Positions 1-11,607 of a DNA stretch of 64,000 bases are shown piece by piece (position 1 is the stretch's first letter; every line of letters begins with the position of its first letter). The stretch is from Pyrenopolyporus hunteri (taxonomy: Eukaryota; Ascomycota; Sordariomycetes; Xylariales; Hypoxylaceae). The stretch covers positions 558,001 through 622,000 of the forward strand of contig CADCXC010000011.1 of NCBI GenBank assembly GCA_902806595.1, given 5' to 3'. Made by a program: the position numbers and the translations under genes. The notes under the pieces are model-generated. The model was not told the DNA's origin, ran no database searches, and saw nothing but the letters and a program-made list of their open reading frames with translations.

Positions 1-2
1 GG

Positions 3-1696
3 ACGCTAAATGGCTCAACTTGTGGAAAATCCCGGCGCCTGTATAATGCCCTACGGGACCATAAAATCAGTACAAGCGAAAACACCGATTTTATACCTTT
101 CGAAAAAGTTGAACTGGCCAGAAATCGAGAGCTCGTTGAACAAGCCCTTGAAAAAGATAAAGTTCCCCAGGGCGATATTCCTAGATTGTCCGACGAGATC
201 TGCCGTCAGAATCACCAAGGTGTAAGGTCATTCTTCAGAATATTTGCAATCTTGGTTCTGTGCGAAAATGTTGGGTGTATTCGCGAGTTTATTGACCGAG
301 GCGTTGACGACTCATACCTTCCCTTTCCCAAGGTAGAGCGAGATGACGACCAGGTTATCAAAATTACGCGGAAGCGCGGCGGCCGCCAAATAAGTATTGG
401 AGTGCTGAGGGATCTCTTTAGAGACTATGGTCATTGGAAACAACCAACTCTTGACAGTTTTGACAGGTATCAATGGTGGATCATCGCGCCTTACTTTGAC
501 CGACCACCAAAAATCATCCCTCACTATATCCTTGAACCTGAGGATGTACTCCCTATTACCGAGAAGAAGGGTCATCTCGAACTCGAAGTGGAATCCTTGG
601 ATCCAGATGTTAGACAAGTGATTTTGCGTGGAGGTTACGGTGATGTTTTGATTGTGAAAATACACCCATCGCACCACAATTTCAGCAAAGAACCCGTGGG
701 TTTCCCATGATTACCTAGATTCTTGATTCAATGCTAAAGTCTAGCAAGTATATCAACGGCTCAAATTCATTCGCCCTCAAGTGCCTGAAATCTCCGAGTA
801 AGGACGAATTCCAGTTGGAGGTTGATGCCCTAAGGAAATACGACTATGGAATCGATGAGCATCTGATTCCTCTATTGGCCACAATCGAGAAACGTAGCGA
901 CCCAAGGAAATACTACCTGTTATTCCCAAAGGCCAATGGTGATTTACGGCACCTCTGGAAGACAGAGTTTAGTGAACAACAGGACAGAGTATTGACAGCG
1001 CGCTGGATGGCCAAGCAGTGCCTGGGAATTGCAAATGCACTTTCGATTCTCCACAGGGATCGGGATCTGGATGAGGGAGACCATTCTATATATGGGCGCC
1101 ATGGCGACATAAAAGCGGGAAACATCCTTTGGTTCTCCAAGCCAGACATTCAGGGCCCCAACGGATGGTGCCTAGCACTCTCTGATTTTGGGTTAATGAA
1201 ATTTCACAGAGTCCATTCAATTTCGGCCCAGACCGCTGGTAGGCTCAAGAAAACCTTGACGTATCAGGCCCCAGAGTTCGACATTGTCAAAGCGAAGGTT
1301 TCTAGGAAATCGGATATATGGGCCCTTGGATGTACGTACCTGGAATTCATCACCTGCTATATTTCAGGTTCGAAAGCAGTGGAAGAGGAATTCCCGACCC
1401 AGCGCGGAGAAGAGGACAAGAACTTACCCGGAGTCAACGAAGACAAATTCTATCGAACAATCGCCAATGAACCGGGAGCGGAACTCAAGCCAGGTGTCCG
1501 AGGTTGGATTGCTGAGCTCCGTTCGAACCCAAAATGTTCACAGTATCTCCAGGATTTCCTCGATTTAATTGTCGAGGGGATGTTGTCAATACGGCTAGCA
1601 GAACGCTTGTCAGCATCAGAACTCGTTCAGGATTTACAGATTCTCCTCGGGAGGTGCCAGGACGAGGCGTATCTAAGCGAGAGATCCGCCTCATGA
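3..1696 (+). CDS. Protein kinase-like protein, 5'-partial, two exons
   Basis: Exons <3..695 and 740..1696, with a 44-bp phase-0 GT..AG intron at 696-739. The frame is open from the first bases without an ATG, so the gene begins outside the window; 549 residues are visible. The N-terminal ~200 residues are a fungal-specific extension. The kinase domain shows a glycine-rich loop (GGYGDV) just before the intron, the VAIK-type lysine in FALKCLK, the catalytic loop HGDIKAGN (HGD replacing HRD), DFG, the APE motif in TYQAPEFD and SDIWALGC of subdomain IX. All residues needed for catalysis appear present, so it is probably an active Ser/Thr kinase. The substrate is unknown. Fungal genomes carry many such lineage-specific kinases, and I cannot assign an orthologue. 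Splitting the gene at 710/731 would cut the kinase domain in two, so the spliced form is preferred. Confidence 0.85.
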
Positions 1697-2004
1697 GGGG
1701 AGTACAATGTTTTAAGATGGCGTCGCCTTGCTTGTCCTTTTATGATCTCATACTTCGCAGCACGATTGTTTATCTCGGGGCGGATTAGGCGAGAGCGTAA
1801 ACAGAACCTGGAGTTACTGTTAGGGAGAGGGGTCAAGGCACAACATAATGAGTGAAGCCGCAGTCACAGTGATGCTTTATTTGGTGTTTAGCTCCTTATG
1901 TATTTCATGCGCTCTCCTTTTTAGGTGGGAAGAGTAGAGGAATGTTTACGATTTGAAGGGGAGTTGCGTCGGCTTATGGGTTCCAATAGCTACAGCTTAA
2001 GCTT

Positions 2005-2125
2005 AGGTAGGTAGGTACAGGTACCTACATGAAGTTAAATCCGGACAAAACTTTAGTCGGGGGTGACTACCTGCCTAGGTACCTACCTAGGTGCCTAGGT
2101 ACCTACCTTACCTAGGTAGGTACGT
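2005..2125. repeat. Cluster of TAGGTACC / CCTAGGTAGGTA short repeats
   Basis: Overlapping palindromic units of the type GGTACCTAGGTAGGTACC occur many times within about 120 bp. The same unit recurs at about 2596-2612, 7871-7882, 10747-10766, 15681-16030, 16238-16262, 46374-46386, 54936-54949 and 56699-56707. All of these lie in or at the edge of intergenic DNA. Confidence 0.8.
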
Positions 2126-3592
2126 ACGTATTAAGGAAGAGATGGACGGATGGTACGACCGAAGGAAAGTGCAACACACTGTGATGGGGTACATGATTTC
2201 GCTTCGCTTTGAAAAGCTCTGTACTAGAAAACTTGCACAAATACAACAAACTTACTCCCGCTATTTTCTAGAAGATATTTGCACCTTATAATAGAAGGTT
2301 TTCTACGGTGCGTCTTCCCCAAAGTTCCCGCTTTTCTTTTTCATTCACGGCCAACGACGAAAACTCGGCATAGAGAGCTCTCGCAATGGGAAGAACCTCC
2401 GCTGTATGTACCAAAATAATGCACACAAGTACTCTGGAGTCAAAACTTTCTGTAGGGAACTGAGATGAGCAGATGGGATTTATCATATAGGAAGCCTTTA
2501 TCTCGCTGTAGCCGCGGAGCTATCGCAGGACGCTCGGTTTCGAGGCCAGGCGAGGCTAGGCGAGGCCGTCCTTTCGGAAACTTACTTCGACTTACCTAGG
2601 TAGGTACCTAGGTGGGCATTAGTATTTGCATATAAATGGGATCTGCACGGCATAGACGCCTCCAGAACTGAAGGTTTTGAGACCTGAAGATGGTACCCCT
2701 TATGCCATATAGGATCTGTAAAAGGGGCCGTTACACGCAAAAGAACTGGGATTCGATCTGTTCAATAGAAACCACTGTTCTCTATGCTACTCAGTACTGG
2801 CACAGTCACAAAACTCTGAACACAAGAATCTAAGGTAATGTCCTCCTCGCACGACCCTTCAGTTCTGCAGCGCTAACAAAAACCATCATGGTACAAATCG
2901 TTGCGAAACCATGCTTCGACGTTGATAGATTGGCCCAATCTCATCAACCAAATCAAGATCTGTAATGTACATGTGCAGCCTTTTCGAGTTTGGTTTCGTC
3001 TTCCTTGGAATAGTTAGGTTATTCACTAATAAGATAGATAGGTGCCTACCCAGTATGTCACATACATTGTTCAATTTCCTGGGTGCATAGACAACCCATC
3101 GACCAAAGCGATGCTTTGATGCCTGGTTAGCCGCTATACTTAGCACTGTCCCAGGAGGTACCTACTTTGAGGGTATACCCTTCCGCTCCTAGAAGCTCGT
3201 CCAACCCTTTCATTATATCCTTCCCATCGTTATACGTACACCTCAAAACTGATTGGGTCCAGTTGGCCGGGGGCTGGGGCCTCTGAGTGCGATTACCGGA
3301 AGACATATTCGAGGCCGGATTCTATATAATGGTAGAGCAGGAAGCCGCGTCAAACTTTTTCTTGTGGCTTTTCATTTTGAGACGTCCGGGCTATAGGTTC
3401 TTATCTCTTTGTTGGATGTAATGTAGACTCCAATCCCCAAATTACCACGTAGGGAATATGTCAGCACTTCGGCACTACACCAAATCACGGTGCGTCTTTT
3501 TCGTCTTGGGCATCATTATAATGAGGGGTTGCTCCCGTGGCTTAATTGAAATATGCCAAATGAAAACCATTGGACGGTGGGCCATTTGACCC

Positions 3593-4132
3593 AAACCGCC
3601 AAACCGCCAAAACTCATGGTTTCATAGTCTGATTACACAGTAGGCCCGCACTATGCGCTATACTGTATTTTTTCAGCGGTAAGTCCACTATAATTACAGC
3701 GCATTTAGCGCTTTACCATGGTATCCTCGTATATAGTGCTTCTATCTCCCGACCACTGTATGCACACACTGTATTAGGCTGTAAAGACCACTATAATTAC
3801 AGGGCCTTTACATAGGATTTATAGCGTTTGAGGTCGCTGTCGCTTAGCGGTACGGCGTAAATTCTAAGTATACTATCCGCGTACGTAAAGTTTACTAAAG
3901 TGCGCTGTAATTTAGTGGCTATAGAGCGCTGTAATTCAGTGGCTATAGAGCGCTGGAAGCTTTGAACTTAGTGAAATATAAGAACATATTATGATTGGTC
4001 AAATTGGTTTGGTGTAACAATGTACTGAATGCCCTAAAGTGCCCTATAATTATAGTGGCCTTAGCGCTCAAAAATACAGTATAGCGCATAGTGCGGACCT
4101 ACTGTGCGTGGGTTTTGGCGGTTTGGCGGTTT
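3593..4132. mobile_element. MITE-like non-autonomous element with long inverted repeats
   Basis: The two ends are inverted copies. CACAGTAGG(C/T)CCGCACTATGCGCTATACTGTA runs inward from 3636 and, in reverse complement, outward to 4106. Outside this pair a 21-bp block of GCCAAACC units (3593-3613) is perfectly inverted at 4112-4132. The inner TIRs continue into CCACTATAATTA..AG. The interior (about 300 bp) has no coding capacity but carries a nearly perfect ~27-bp tandem duplication at about 3902-3953. This organisation fits a MITE or deletion derivative of a TIR DNA transposon; the parent family cannot be named from sequence alone. Related fragments lie near 16150-16200 and 51525-51580. Confidence 0.75.
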
Positions 4133-4507
4133 CGGGCATTTGGACCAGGGTAGACCAGGGTACATTGGGCTCCACGGTGGACATGGAAGTACAGCGCGAG
4201 ACCACGTCAACCGACCACCAAATGCAGCTTATAGCGTAGTGATATCAACGCGCTACCACTCTACGAATTGTGTAGCTGCCGGTATCATACGTATCGTAGT
4301 AAAGATGACGCTCTTTAGAGTGCAGCCGCTCACGCCGGGCAAGGAATGAAATCCAAATCAAAAGCCTACCTAAGGGTAGAAACTGTCTTGCCTCAACTCG
4401 CATTCCCCCACTTTGGTGTCGCACCGTATCGAATAGACGGCAATGCGCCAAGTAAAGGCTAGAGGCACAAACCATAGTCTCTAGGCGATAGACTTGCGAT
4501 AGCCGAA

Positions 4508-6193
4508 ATGGATTGGCCATATACTGAGACATGTTTCAATGACAACGATTTCAGGAACTTCAGGTACGAGCAAACTCCATTGCACAAGCAAAGTCCACTC
4601 AAGATACTTAGGATGCTACGATCCGAGAAGGTATTCTCCTGCAGTCTATCCGCATTACCCGAAGCTAACAAGGCGTCAGCAACCTATTTGCTGGGACATC
4701 GAGTCTGGTGAAGACCTGACTGCATGGATTGATGAGGTTTGACGGCAGGCTTGATCGTTTCGTTGATATCGCTTAACACATGACAGAACGAGTCCTCGAT
4801 AGAAAGCTCCGAGTATGGGACGTTCGTAATGTTAGTCTGCTCGAGTAAATTAAATTTGGATTAAGCACAACTCACGGGGGTGTTAGCATCTTCAGCCGCG
4901 GCGGCGACCTCCGCTACTCCTCCCCGTCCTACCTCCCTGTAATCTCGAGGCACGCATTCAGCAAGCTTATCGAACTATTCCACATTTACCCTGCGATCGT
5001 TCGGACCATCCGCCGGGAAATCACCTACTTTTCTCGTGTATATCTTCAGAGGGATAGGGGTAGTAGTCGGAGTATTGGTAGGTGAACCATAGCTCTGAAC
5101 AGAATACACAGCACTAAATTCTCAAGCATATACTGCGAGGATGAGTTCGATATGGCCAGATGATATTGCCATGTCCTCGGTATACTTATGCGACAAGAGG
5201 TTGAACCTATCTGTGTTCTACGGATGTAATGAAGAGCAGTCATACAACATCGAGAGGCGTCTAGCCGAAGCTGGGGAGGCAATATACTATCCGATGTTAG
5301 CCGCTGGTATTCTGATCGAGCTCGACCGTAGCCGCCTCGTGAAGCAAGTGGAATCGATTCTCGATCCGTTCGCGTTAAGAACGGATGCGCTTTGCCGTGT
5401 TTCCCAAGATCCGGACTGCATCATTGATAAGGACGGCGAGCGGACCGATGAGTTGCTGAATCTCTATAACAACACCAGGGAGTTAGTCAAGGGGATTCGG
5501 AAAGTGAAAAGGCAGATCCTAGATATGTGCAGGCATATTCAGGAGCTTGAAGATGCGCAGGCTGTCGCGAGACGAAAAAGACCAACACGTAAGAAGCCCA
5601 ACATGCTCTTTATTTCTCCGAGGATTGGGACCCAAGTTCGAGAGCGCCTAACGGAAATCGACGGCGAGTACGACGAGAAGCTCGAGGAATGTCAGATGAT
5701 CCTTGATAGTCTAGGATTTACGACACAAATGGTAAGACGGCTTTGCCTCATAAGTAGCTGTGAATGTTTCGAATTACTTGTAGCCAGCTACAAGGAGCTA
5801 ATTTTGAACTCTGCACAGGCTGCGGATCATGTCGCAAGGCGTCAAACTATCGCCAACACCCAGATAGCGATCGAAATGAAGCAAGAGAGTGTGCAAATGC
5901 GATCAATTGCATTAGTGACCATGGTATATCTTCCGCTAACATCCGTTGCGGTGAGTACATTCCCGAACTTGAGCGTATCCGCGGGCTAACGTGTTTAGTC
6001 CATATTCTCAATGGGGGTATTCAACTGGGGAGCCAGTGGAGATCAATCTATCCTGACGTTCTACTTCTGGGTATATATAGCCGTTGCGGGCGCTTTAACT
6101 ATCTTGACGTTCGGCTTATGGTGGGTACTGACTCGGGCGGCCACAAGTCAGGGGGGCCGCAATACGACGACGGATGCTGAGACATTGGCGTGA
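4508..6193 (+). CDS. CorA-like Mg2+ transporter-type protein, 5' part damaged or unresolved
   Basis: The C-terminal part is well supported. The segment ending in MRSIALVTMVYLPLTSVA joins across a 48-bp intron (5951-5998) to SIFSMGVFNWG and a second hydrophobic segment near FYFWVYIAVAGALTIL, the two closing TM helices of fungal CorA-like proteins. A further intron 5078-5126 (49 bp, CTAAA branch point) restores frame between exons. An in-frame 87-bp GTAAGA..CAG intron at 5732-5818 is likely. Upstream, 4508-4708 encodes a typical N-terminus (FSCSLSALPEAN..LLGH), but its natural continuation EDLTAWIDE is one base out of frame at 4709. The linking exon around 4780-4890 is also not cleanly resolved; a TAA sits at 4774 in one candidate frame. 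This could be a pseudogene, a sequencing error or an unusual intron. The CorA-family assignment is solid; intactness is not. Confidence 0.6.
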
Positions 6194-6550
6194 GAACACA
6201 CTTGGCTCGTAAGGAGTAGGCCTTAGAAGATATGTTTTAACTAGTGCGATGGCTCTATATATAGTAACTGAGACTTAACCCTAGGCTGATCGTTTGAACT
6301 CGAGCTCGCGCGCGACTATTTGGCTCGTATTCTTTCGGAGCCCACCAGGATTCAAGGACTAACATCTCACCCTTCGGAATCGCCCATCCTTGCGCATGGA
6401 CATCTGGGTAACCACCTACTTGCCTAAGGTGTCTGCCTGATATATAGGTAATCTGTTCTTCAGGGTGAATTACATTGGAATCTTACACATTTTCCCTTCA
6501 TTCGTGAGCCGGGCTTCCTATATAATATTGGATTGATTGTCTCTGTCAAT
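6194..6550. other. Intergenic, putative promoter of the SDR gene
   Basis: No gene seen. A TATA-like tract (TATATAATATTGG) lies at about 6520-6531, some 25 bp before the SDR start codon. Confidence 0.4.
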
Positions 6551-7603
6551 ATGACTGGCAGCGTTCTCGTCACTGGGGCCAACGGCACCCTTGCAATTCC
6601 GGCCGTGGATTATCTACTTAAAAGCTATCCAACGTACACCGCAATTCTGACAGTCCGGGATGCTTCGGATGCCGACCCTAACACGCAAAAGCTCCGCGAA
6701 GTAATATCACGATATCCGGGAGCGAAGGCATCAATCCATCAGCTCGATCTCGCAAACCTCTCTTCCGTACATGGTTTTGCGACCACAGTTTCTCAGGATA
6801 TAGCTGCCGGACGGAGCCCCCCTCTAAAGAGCATTATATGCAACGCCACCTATTGGGATCTTGTCGGCGACTCCGAGCCCACGGAGGACGGGTACGACAA
6901 GACTTTCCAGATAAATCATGTATCTCATGTGGCCCTAGTACTTCGGCTTCTCGATAGTTTTGCAAAGGATGGCGGCCGCGTTATGTTGTTCTCCAGCGAG
7001 GCGCACAGCCCAGGCAGAGCTACGCTGGAGAAAATCCCGCCCGCGATTCCTGAGGACCTCGACCTATTGATTAAACCCGTTCCGCACGCCGATAAAGCTG
7101 CCGCTGGGTTTAATAGATATGGAAACTCCAAGCTTGCCATCACGGCCTGGACGCATGCGTTTAATCGGTATCTAGAGAAGGTGAGAAACTCACTACAGCG
7201 CCATCATCTGCCCTTCATCTAACTAGACTTAAAGGACCAAAATCTCAACAAGATTACCGCCGTATCTTACAACCCTGGTGGCCTTGTTGATTCGCGCATG
7301 TTCCAGAAGAACACATCTCTAATGCTTCGCCTCCTGGTACAAGCTGTCGTCCGACCCTTGCTGCCGTTGATGCGTTATCAAAACCCACAAATGCGCATGG
7401 CAGCCGAGTCCGGCCCGGACACCATCGAGCTCGCACTTGATCGAGTGCATCCAGGCGAAAGGGGACACTTTGAATTGCTAGAGAAAGAAGAAAGTTCGCT
7501 GGAAAGTCGGGACGAAGCCAAGCAGGAGAAGCTATGGATCAAAAGCGCTGAGTGGGCGGGGATAAACGAAGAAAATACGGCTCTCCGAGGCGCCTTTAAA
7601 TAG
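6551..7603 (+). CDS. Short-chain dehydrogenase/reductase
   Basis: Exons 6551..7180 and 7235..7603, with a 54-bp phase-0 intron (GTGAGA..TTAAAG) at 7181-7234; 332 residues. The first ATG of the frame is 6551; the six codons before it include only a TTG. The Rossmann motif VTGANGTLA lies at the N-terminus. NATYWD takes the place of the usual NNAG, followed by the catalytic serine (FSSEAH), YGNSK (Tyr-x-x-x-Lys) and, in exon 2, the YNPGGLVDSRMF loop. The length and the PG loop after the YxxxK helix resemble the retinol-dehydrogenase/WW-oxidoreductase-like SDRs common in fungi. Substrate and cofactor preference are unknown. The next gene (DPP4) is convergent. Confidence 0.88.
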
Positions 7604-7886
7604 GTCTCTTCCCATTATTGAAATGTCGAAGATGAAAGAGCATTTCGTTCCCCCATACGTAGCGCCGTATTAACTTGTAAGATAAACTTACCTCACAAGT
7701 AGCGGATTGGCGGTTTGTGCTGAGATGGCCCGCGTTAGATACTTTATAGCTATTACGCAACTTTATCGAATATCATATGGAGGAGGTTCAAATATTTACG
7801 AATTATTGGTCTATATATCTCATTATATATCGCTCAGACAATCTCGCACGAGCGGATCCTGAACCAGATGCCTAGGTAGGTATTCA

Positions 7887-10223
7887 TTACTCTATTCCAA
7901 ACCAGGACTTTGCTCTCCTCGTCCACTGATGCGCTAGGCTCTGGGCGGTCCGCGTCTTCTCCCGATACAGCAAATCCGTCAAGAACTTGTACAAATACGT
8001 CGATGCGCCGTGATACGAAATGCCGTGATCGCTATCCGTAAAGACGCGCCATTGCATCTTCGCAGGCGGCACGCCCGCCCCCACGAGGAGATCGATCAGC
8101 GCCGCCGTGTTCTGGTAGTGCACGTTGTCGTCTCCGAGGCCGTGCAGGACGGCGAAGCCGCCGGCGATGTTCTTGAACCCGTCCGGCTTGCGGACCGCCG
8201 TCTTGCCGTACCCGTCCGGATTCAGCTGCGTCGTCTTCATGTACCGCTCCGTGTACATGCTGTCGTAGAAGCGCCAGTCGGTGACCGGGGCCACGATCAG
8301 ACCCAGCGTGAAGACGCCCGAGTTCGCTTCTACGACCTTGGCCGACAGAAATCCGCCAAACGACCACCCGAAGATGCCGACCTTCTCCGAGTCGACGTAC
8401 GGGTTCCGCGAAGCTAGTTCCTGCGCCGCCCAGATCTGGTCGTCTGCTTCGAACTCGCCTAGGTGCGACGCCACGAGCGCGCGGAACTTGCGGCCCTTGA
8501 AACCCGTGCCGCGGTTGTCCACCGTATATTGGATGAACTCGAGCTCGGGATCTGACGAGATGTATGCGTTCCAGCCGATCGACTGGAAGGACTTGGATAC
8601 TTCCTGCGAGCCTGGACCGCCGTAGGGGGTGAAGAGGACCGGGTATTTCTTCCCGGGGTCAAAGTTAGGTGGGAGCCGCTCCAATACGTTCAAGCTATAC
8701 CCGTCCGGGTGATCGAGGGTGAAATAGGTAATGTTCGGTAGATTATACTCCTGAAGCTTATTCCAAAGGGCCTCGTTTGAAGTGATGGTTCGGAGGGGCT
8801 TTTGGGTATCGTTGATAGCGTATAACTCCTGGTATGGCACATCGGGCCCGGAGTAGCTAAGGATGTAATATCCGCCGCCAGAGGAAAATGAGGCACCCCA
8901 GACCGCTGGAACCGTGTCATCAACGAGTGCCTTCGATTCCAACGTAGAATACGAAACCGAGTAGACGTGGCGCTCGGTGCTGTCAGCCTGCGTAGACGTA
9001 TAGTAAACCAATGCCCGTTCGCTGTCGACCTTCAGGACCCCTGTTACCTCCCATTCGCCTTCGGTGAGCGCTGTGGCGCTTGACCCATCTACTGCATACA
9101 AGTATATATGTTGCCAGCCAGACTCATCAGAGACATCGATGTAATAGTTGCCCGTAGACCCGTTGACGGGTCCCACATACTTAATGCCAATGTCATTGTC
9201 GAGCCATCCATCCGTGCCGTCTCGTTCGCGGATTACTTCAGTCGTGATGGTATCGCCCACGTCAACCCGGACGTGTTTCGAAGTGTCCTGCACGCGATTA
9301 AAAGCACGGTAGATTACACTGCTGTGCTCGGACGTAACCCATGCAATTTCGCCAATAACTAGGTCGTCCGCAGGGAATGCATCAATTGGCACTTCTAGTT
9401 TCTCCTCGCTTACAACGTTTAAAAGCGTCAAAGACACCGTCGGATTGGTCGTCCCAACCTTGGGATATCTCAAGTCTAATAGGCGAGGATATACAGGGGC
9501 GATTTCCTGGTTATCCATGAAGTATTGCACGGTAAAAGTCTCGACGCCCGTCTCGTTGAAGCTGAGGTACGCGAGCACCTCGCCATCGGGCGAGAACCAG
9601 ATTGCGGAGCGGTCGCCGAATATTTCCTCTTCGTATACCCAATCGGGCACGCCGTTGAACAAATCCGGGGAACCGTCGTCCGTGATCTGAGAAATAGTGC
9701 CGTTCTTATTCAAGAAGAGGTTGTTACCGCGCACAAAGGCAATCGCGTCGCCTGCTGGCGCAAACTCGGCATACTGGATGTCGCCGGCCTGGTCTTCAAT
9801 CAAAGGCGTCAGCTCGCCTGACGCCACATCAAGAACCGAGTAATCGGCGAAGTACGAGTGTCGGTACTGCTTCGTGTAGTTGGTCGCGAAGAGGACCTTA
9901 GCAAGGTCAGGGCGGATCCAATATTGGGCTACGCCATCTGGGATTAGCTCCGCGGCGACAAAGGTCGAGCTCTCGCCCGTAACGAAATTCTCGAGGATCA
10001 GGGCCCCGCTATCCCCAGCGTAGATGTATTGCCCGTCTTCGCCGCCGGCGAGCCAACTGACGGACGTGGACCTCGCCCCGAACTGGTTGTTCACCATCGT
10101 CTCGTTCCATGTCAGGATCTTTTCGCCATTCCCGGTGGGCTGATGGGGCTGGCGCGCTGGCTCAATGGCGAGCGCGGAACCCAGCAGGGTCGCTCCCGCA
10201 AGAAGCCAGGTGGTGAGCTCCAT
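7887..10223 (-). CDS. dpp4: Secreted dipeptidyl peptidase IV (S9B)
   Basis: Single-exon ORF of 778 residues, the usual length for fungal DPP4. A signal peptide (LTTWLLAGATLLGSALA) precedes the mature chain, and no membrane anchor is seen, so this is the secreted rather than the vacuolar (DapB-type) form. The N-terminal beta-propeller carries the double-Glu motif in DWVYEEEIFG that binds the substrate amino terminus. The hydrolase domain has the nucleophile elbow GWSFGG (Ser621), Asp699 in GLGDDNVHYQ and His733 in DSDHG; the spacing matches mammalian DPP4. It removes X-Pro or X-Ala dipeptides from peptides outside the cell. Codon usage is GC-rich like its neighbours. Strong call. Confidence 0.95.
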   Translation of the reverse strand: MELTTWLLAGATLLGSALAIEPARQPHQPTGNGEKILTWNETMVNNQFGARSTSVSWLAGGEDGQYIYAGDSGALILENFVTGESSTFVAAELIPDGVAQYWIRPDLAKVLFATNYTKQYRHSYFADYSVLDVASGELTPLIEDQAGDIQYAEFAPAGDAIAFVRGNNLFLNKNGTISQITDDGSPDLFNGVPDWVYEEEIFGDRSAIWFSPDGEVLAYLSFNETGVETFTVQYFMDNQEIAPVYPRLLDLRYPKVGTTNPTVSLTLLNVVSEEKLEVPIDAFPADDLVIGEIAWVTSEHSSVIYRAFNRVQDTSKHVRVDVGDTITTEVIRERDGTDGWLDNDIGIKYVGPVNGSTGNYYIDVSDESGWQHIYLYAVDGSSATALTEGEWEVTGVLKVDSERALVYYTSTQADSTERHVYSVSYSTLESKALVDDTVPAVWGASFSSGGGYYILSYSGPDVPYQELYAINDTQKPLRTITSNEALWNKLQEYNLPNITYFTLDHPDGYSLNVLERLPPNFDPGKKYPVLFTPYGGPGSQEVSKSFQSIGWNAYISSDPELEFIQYTVDNRGTGFKGRKFRALVASHLGEFEADDQIWAAQELASRNPYVDSEKVGIFGWSFGGFLSAKVVEANSGVFTLGLIVAPVTDWRFYDSMYTERYMKTTQLNPDGYGKTAVRKPDGFKNIAGGFAVLHGLGDDNVHYQNTAALIDLLVGAGVPPAKMQWRVFTDSDHGISYHGASTYLYKFLTDLLYREKTRTAQSLAHQWTRRAKSWFGIE

Positions 10224-11607
10224 GACGGGCCAATTGAATGGTGTATTCCGACTGGCAGCTCTAGGTGTTCGAGGAATAGGAACAAGGACTCGTGCAAAAG
10301 AGAAGGGGGTGAGACCATACCCAGGTATGAACGGGGATGGCTTGTTTGCCCTCTTATATGCCGGACATGGTTGCTTATCGGCACGACTCGCTCGCGATCG
10401 ACGCGTGAATTTGCGAATTGCTTTTTACTGCAGCTTACCACGCCATGATGCTACCGCGGGGAAAGGATTGCCAACCCGGGACCTTTCTAGAGCTTCTTGG
10501 TTACCCTTATCGCCTTCCCTTGTTAGGAATGTAGAAAGCTCGCGAGGTTTACTCCCCTGTTACCTTGGCGACCGCGGGCCATTCGTATCTGGGGACCCCC
10601 CAGCTTGGCGGGGGAGATTAGCCAACGAAGACGCGATCATGTGTGATATCGAAGATACAGATCCGAACTGCCGGATCGAAGCAGGTCCGCTCTCAATTGC
10701 TGCTACCCAAAGCTATCGCTTTCCTAGCTTAGGAGTCGATCATACATAGGTAGGTAGGTAGGTAGTCATAGCAAGCGTAGACGTTTAATGTTGTTCCATG
10801 CAGCTTTGGAGATTTGTTAGATCTGGGTTAGATATCCATCCCAGCTTTGACGGGATACCTTGACATAACCGAGAAAGGACACCACTAACTGTTTAAGACA
10901 GCAAAAGAATATACGACCAATGGGAATCCCATGGGTAATCCAAGATGAATCAAATAGAAATTACATCTTAATAGCTACCTATATCGATTAACCTCTTCTA
11001 CATAGGTAATCATAAAGTCGGTTTGTTTGTTTGTTGACGCTGCGCTCTCCAACCTAACCGATACCCTTTCCATCAATCAACACAAGACTTATTTTAAGTA
11101 AACCGTATCTTAAGCTCCACTAAAAATGACAAACCAGGTAGGTAGTAAAGTTTAGATTTCCCTCAGATTTTAAGCAATCTAATAAAGTAAAGGAGTTTTA
11201 GTCGTAAGAGCTATGGCTGTAACGGAAGTGATTCTAGGTACTGTAGGTACCCTAGATACAGGTAGATTCCTAAGCTGGAAGTGGCTGGTTACAGGGCTTA
11301 ATACGCTATTTTAGGGGCCAGAACTCAAGGCGACAAGCAACCCCCGGAGTAAATTATCAACAAACATATAGGAGAGTCGGTTCCGGTACGCGCAAACGCA
11401 AACGACCTTAAACCACCTTATATTACCTCAATCACGCTGAAATCAAGACACATCGAATTCCTTTTTTTCTCCTTAACATCGGCTTAAAGCAACGGCGACC
11501 AGGTCGGGATTGTGTTAGGTGGTTGTAAACGCGTCCCACCGAGTCGATCATCAGAGCTCGGATGTTAGTAGGTGGTGTAGGCGTGCGAGTTTTGTAAAAT
11601 GAGTTCA
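10224..11607. other. Intergenic region
   Basis: Upstream of DPP4 and downstream of the ATPase-like gene. No convincing coding region; ORFs reading into DPP4 on the other strand are shadows. It contains a TAGG tandem run (10747-10766) and a GTTT run near 11020-11035. Confidence 0.5.

Larger units (their letters stand above)
1697..4507. other. Gene-poor intergenic region with repeats
   Basis: No coding region is recognisable on either strand. It holds a dense cluster of TAGGTACC-type short repeats (about 2005-2125) and an inverted-repeat MITE-like element (3593-4132), both listed separately. Short ORFs here lack any family signature. Confidence 0.6.
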
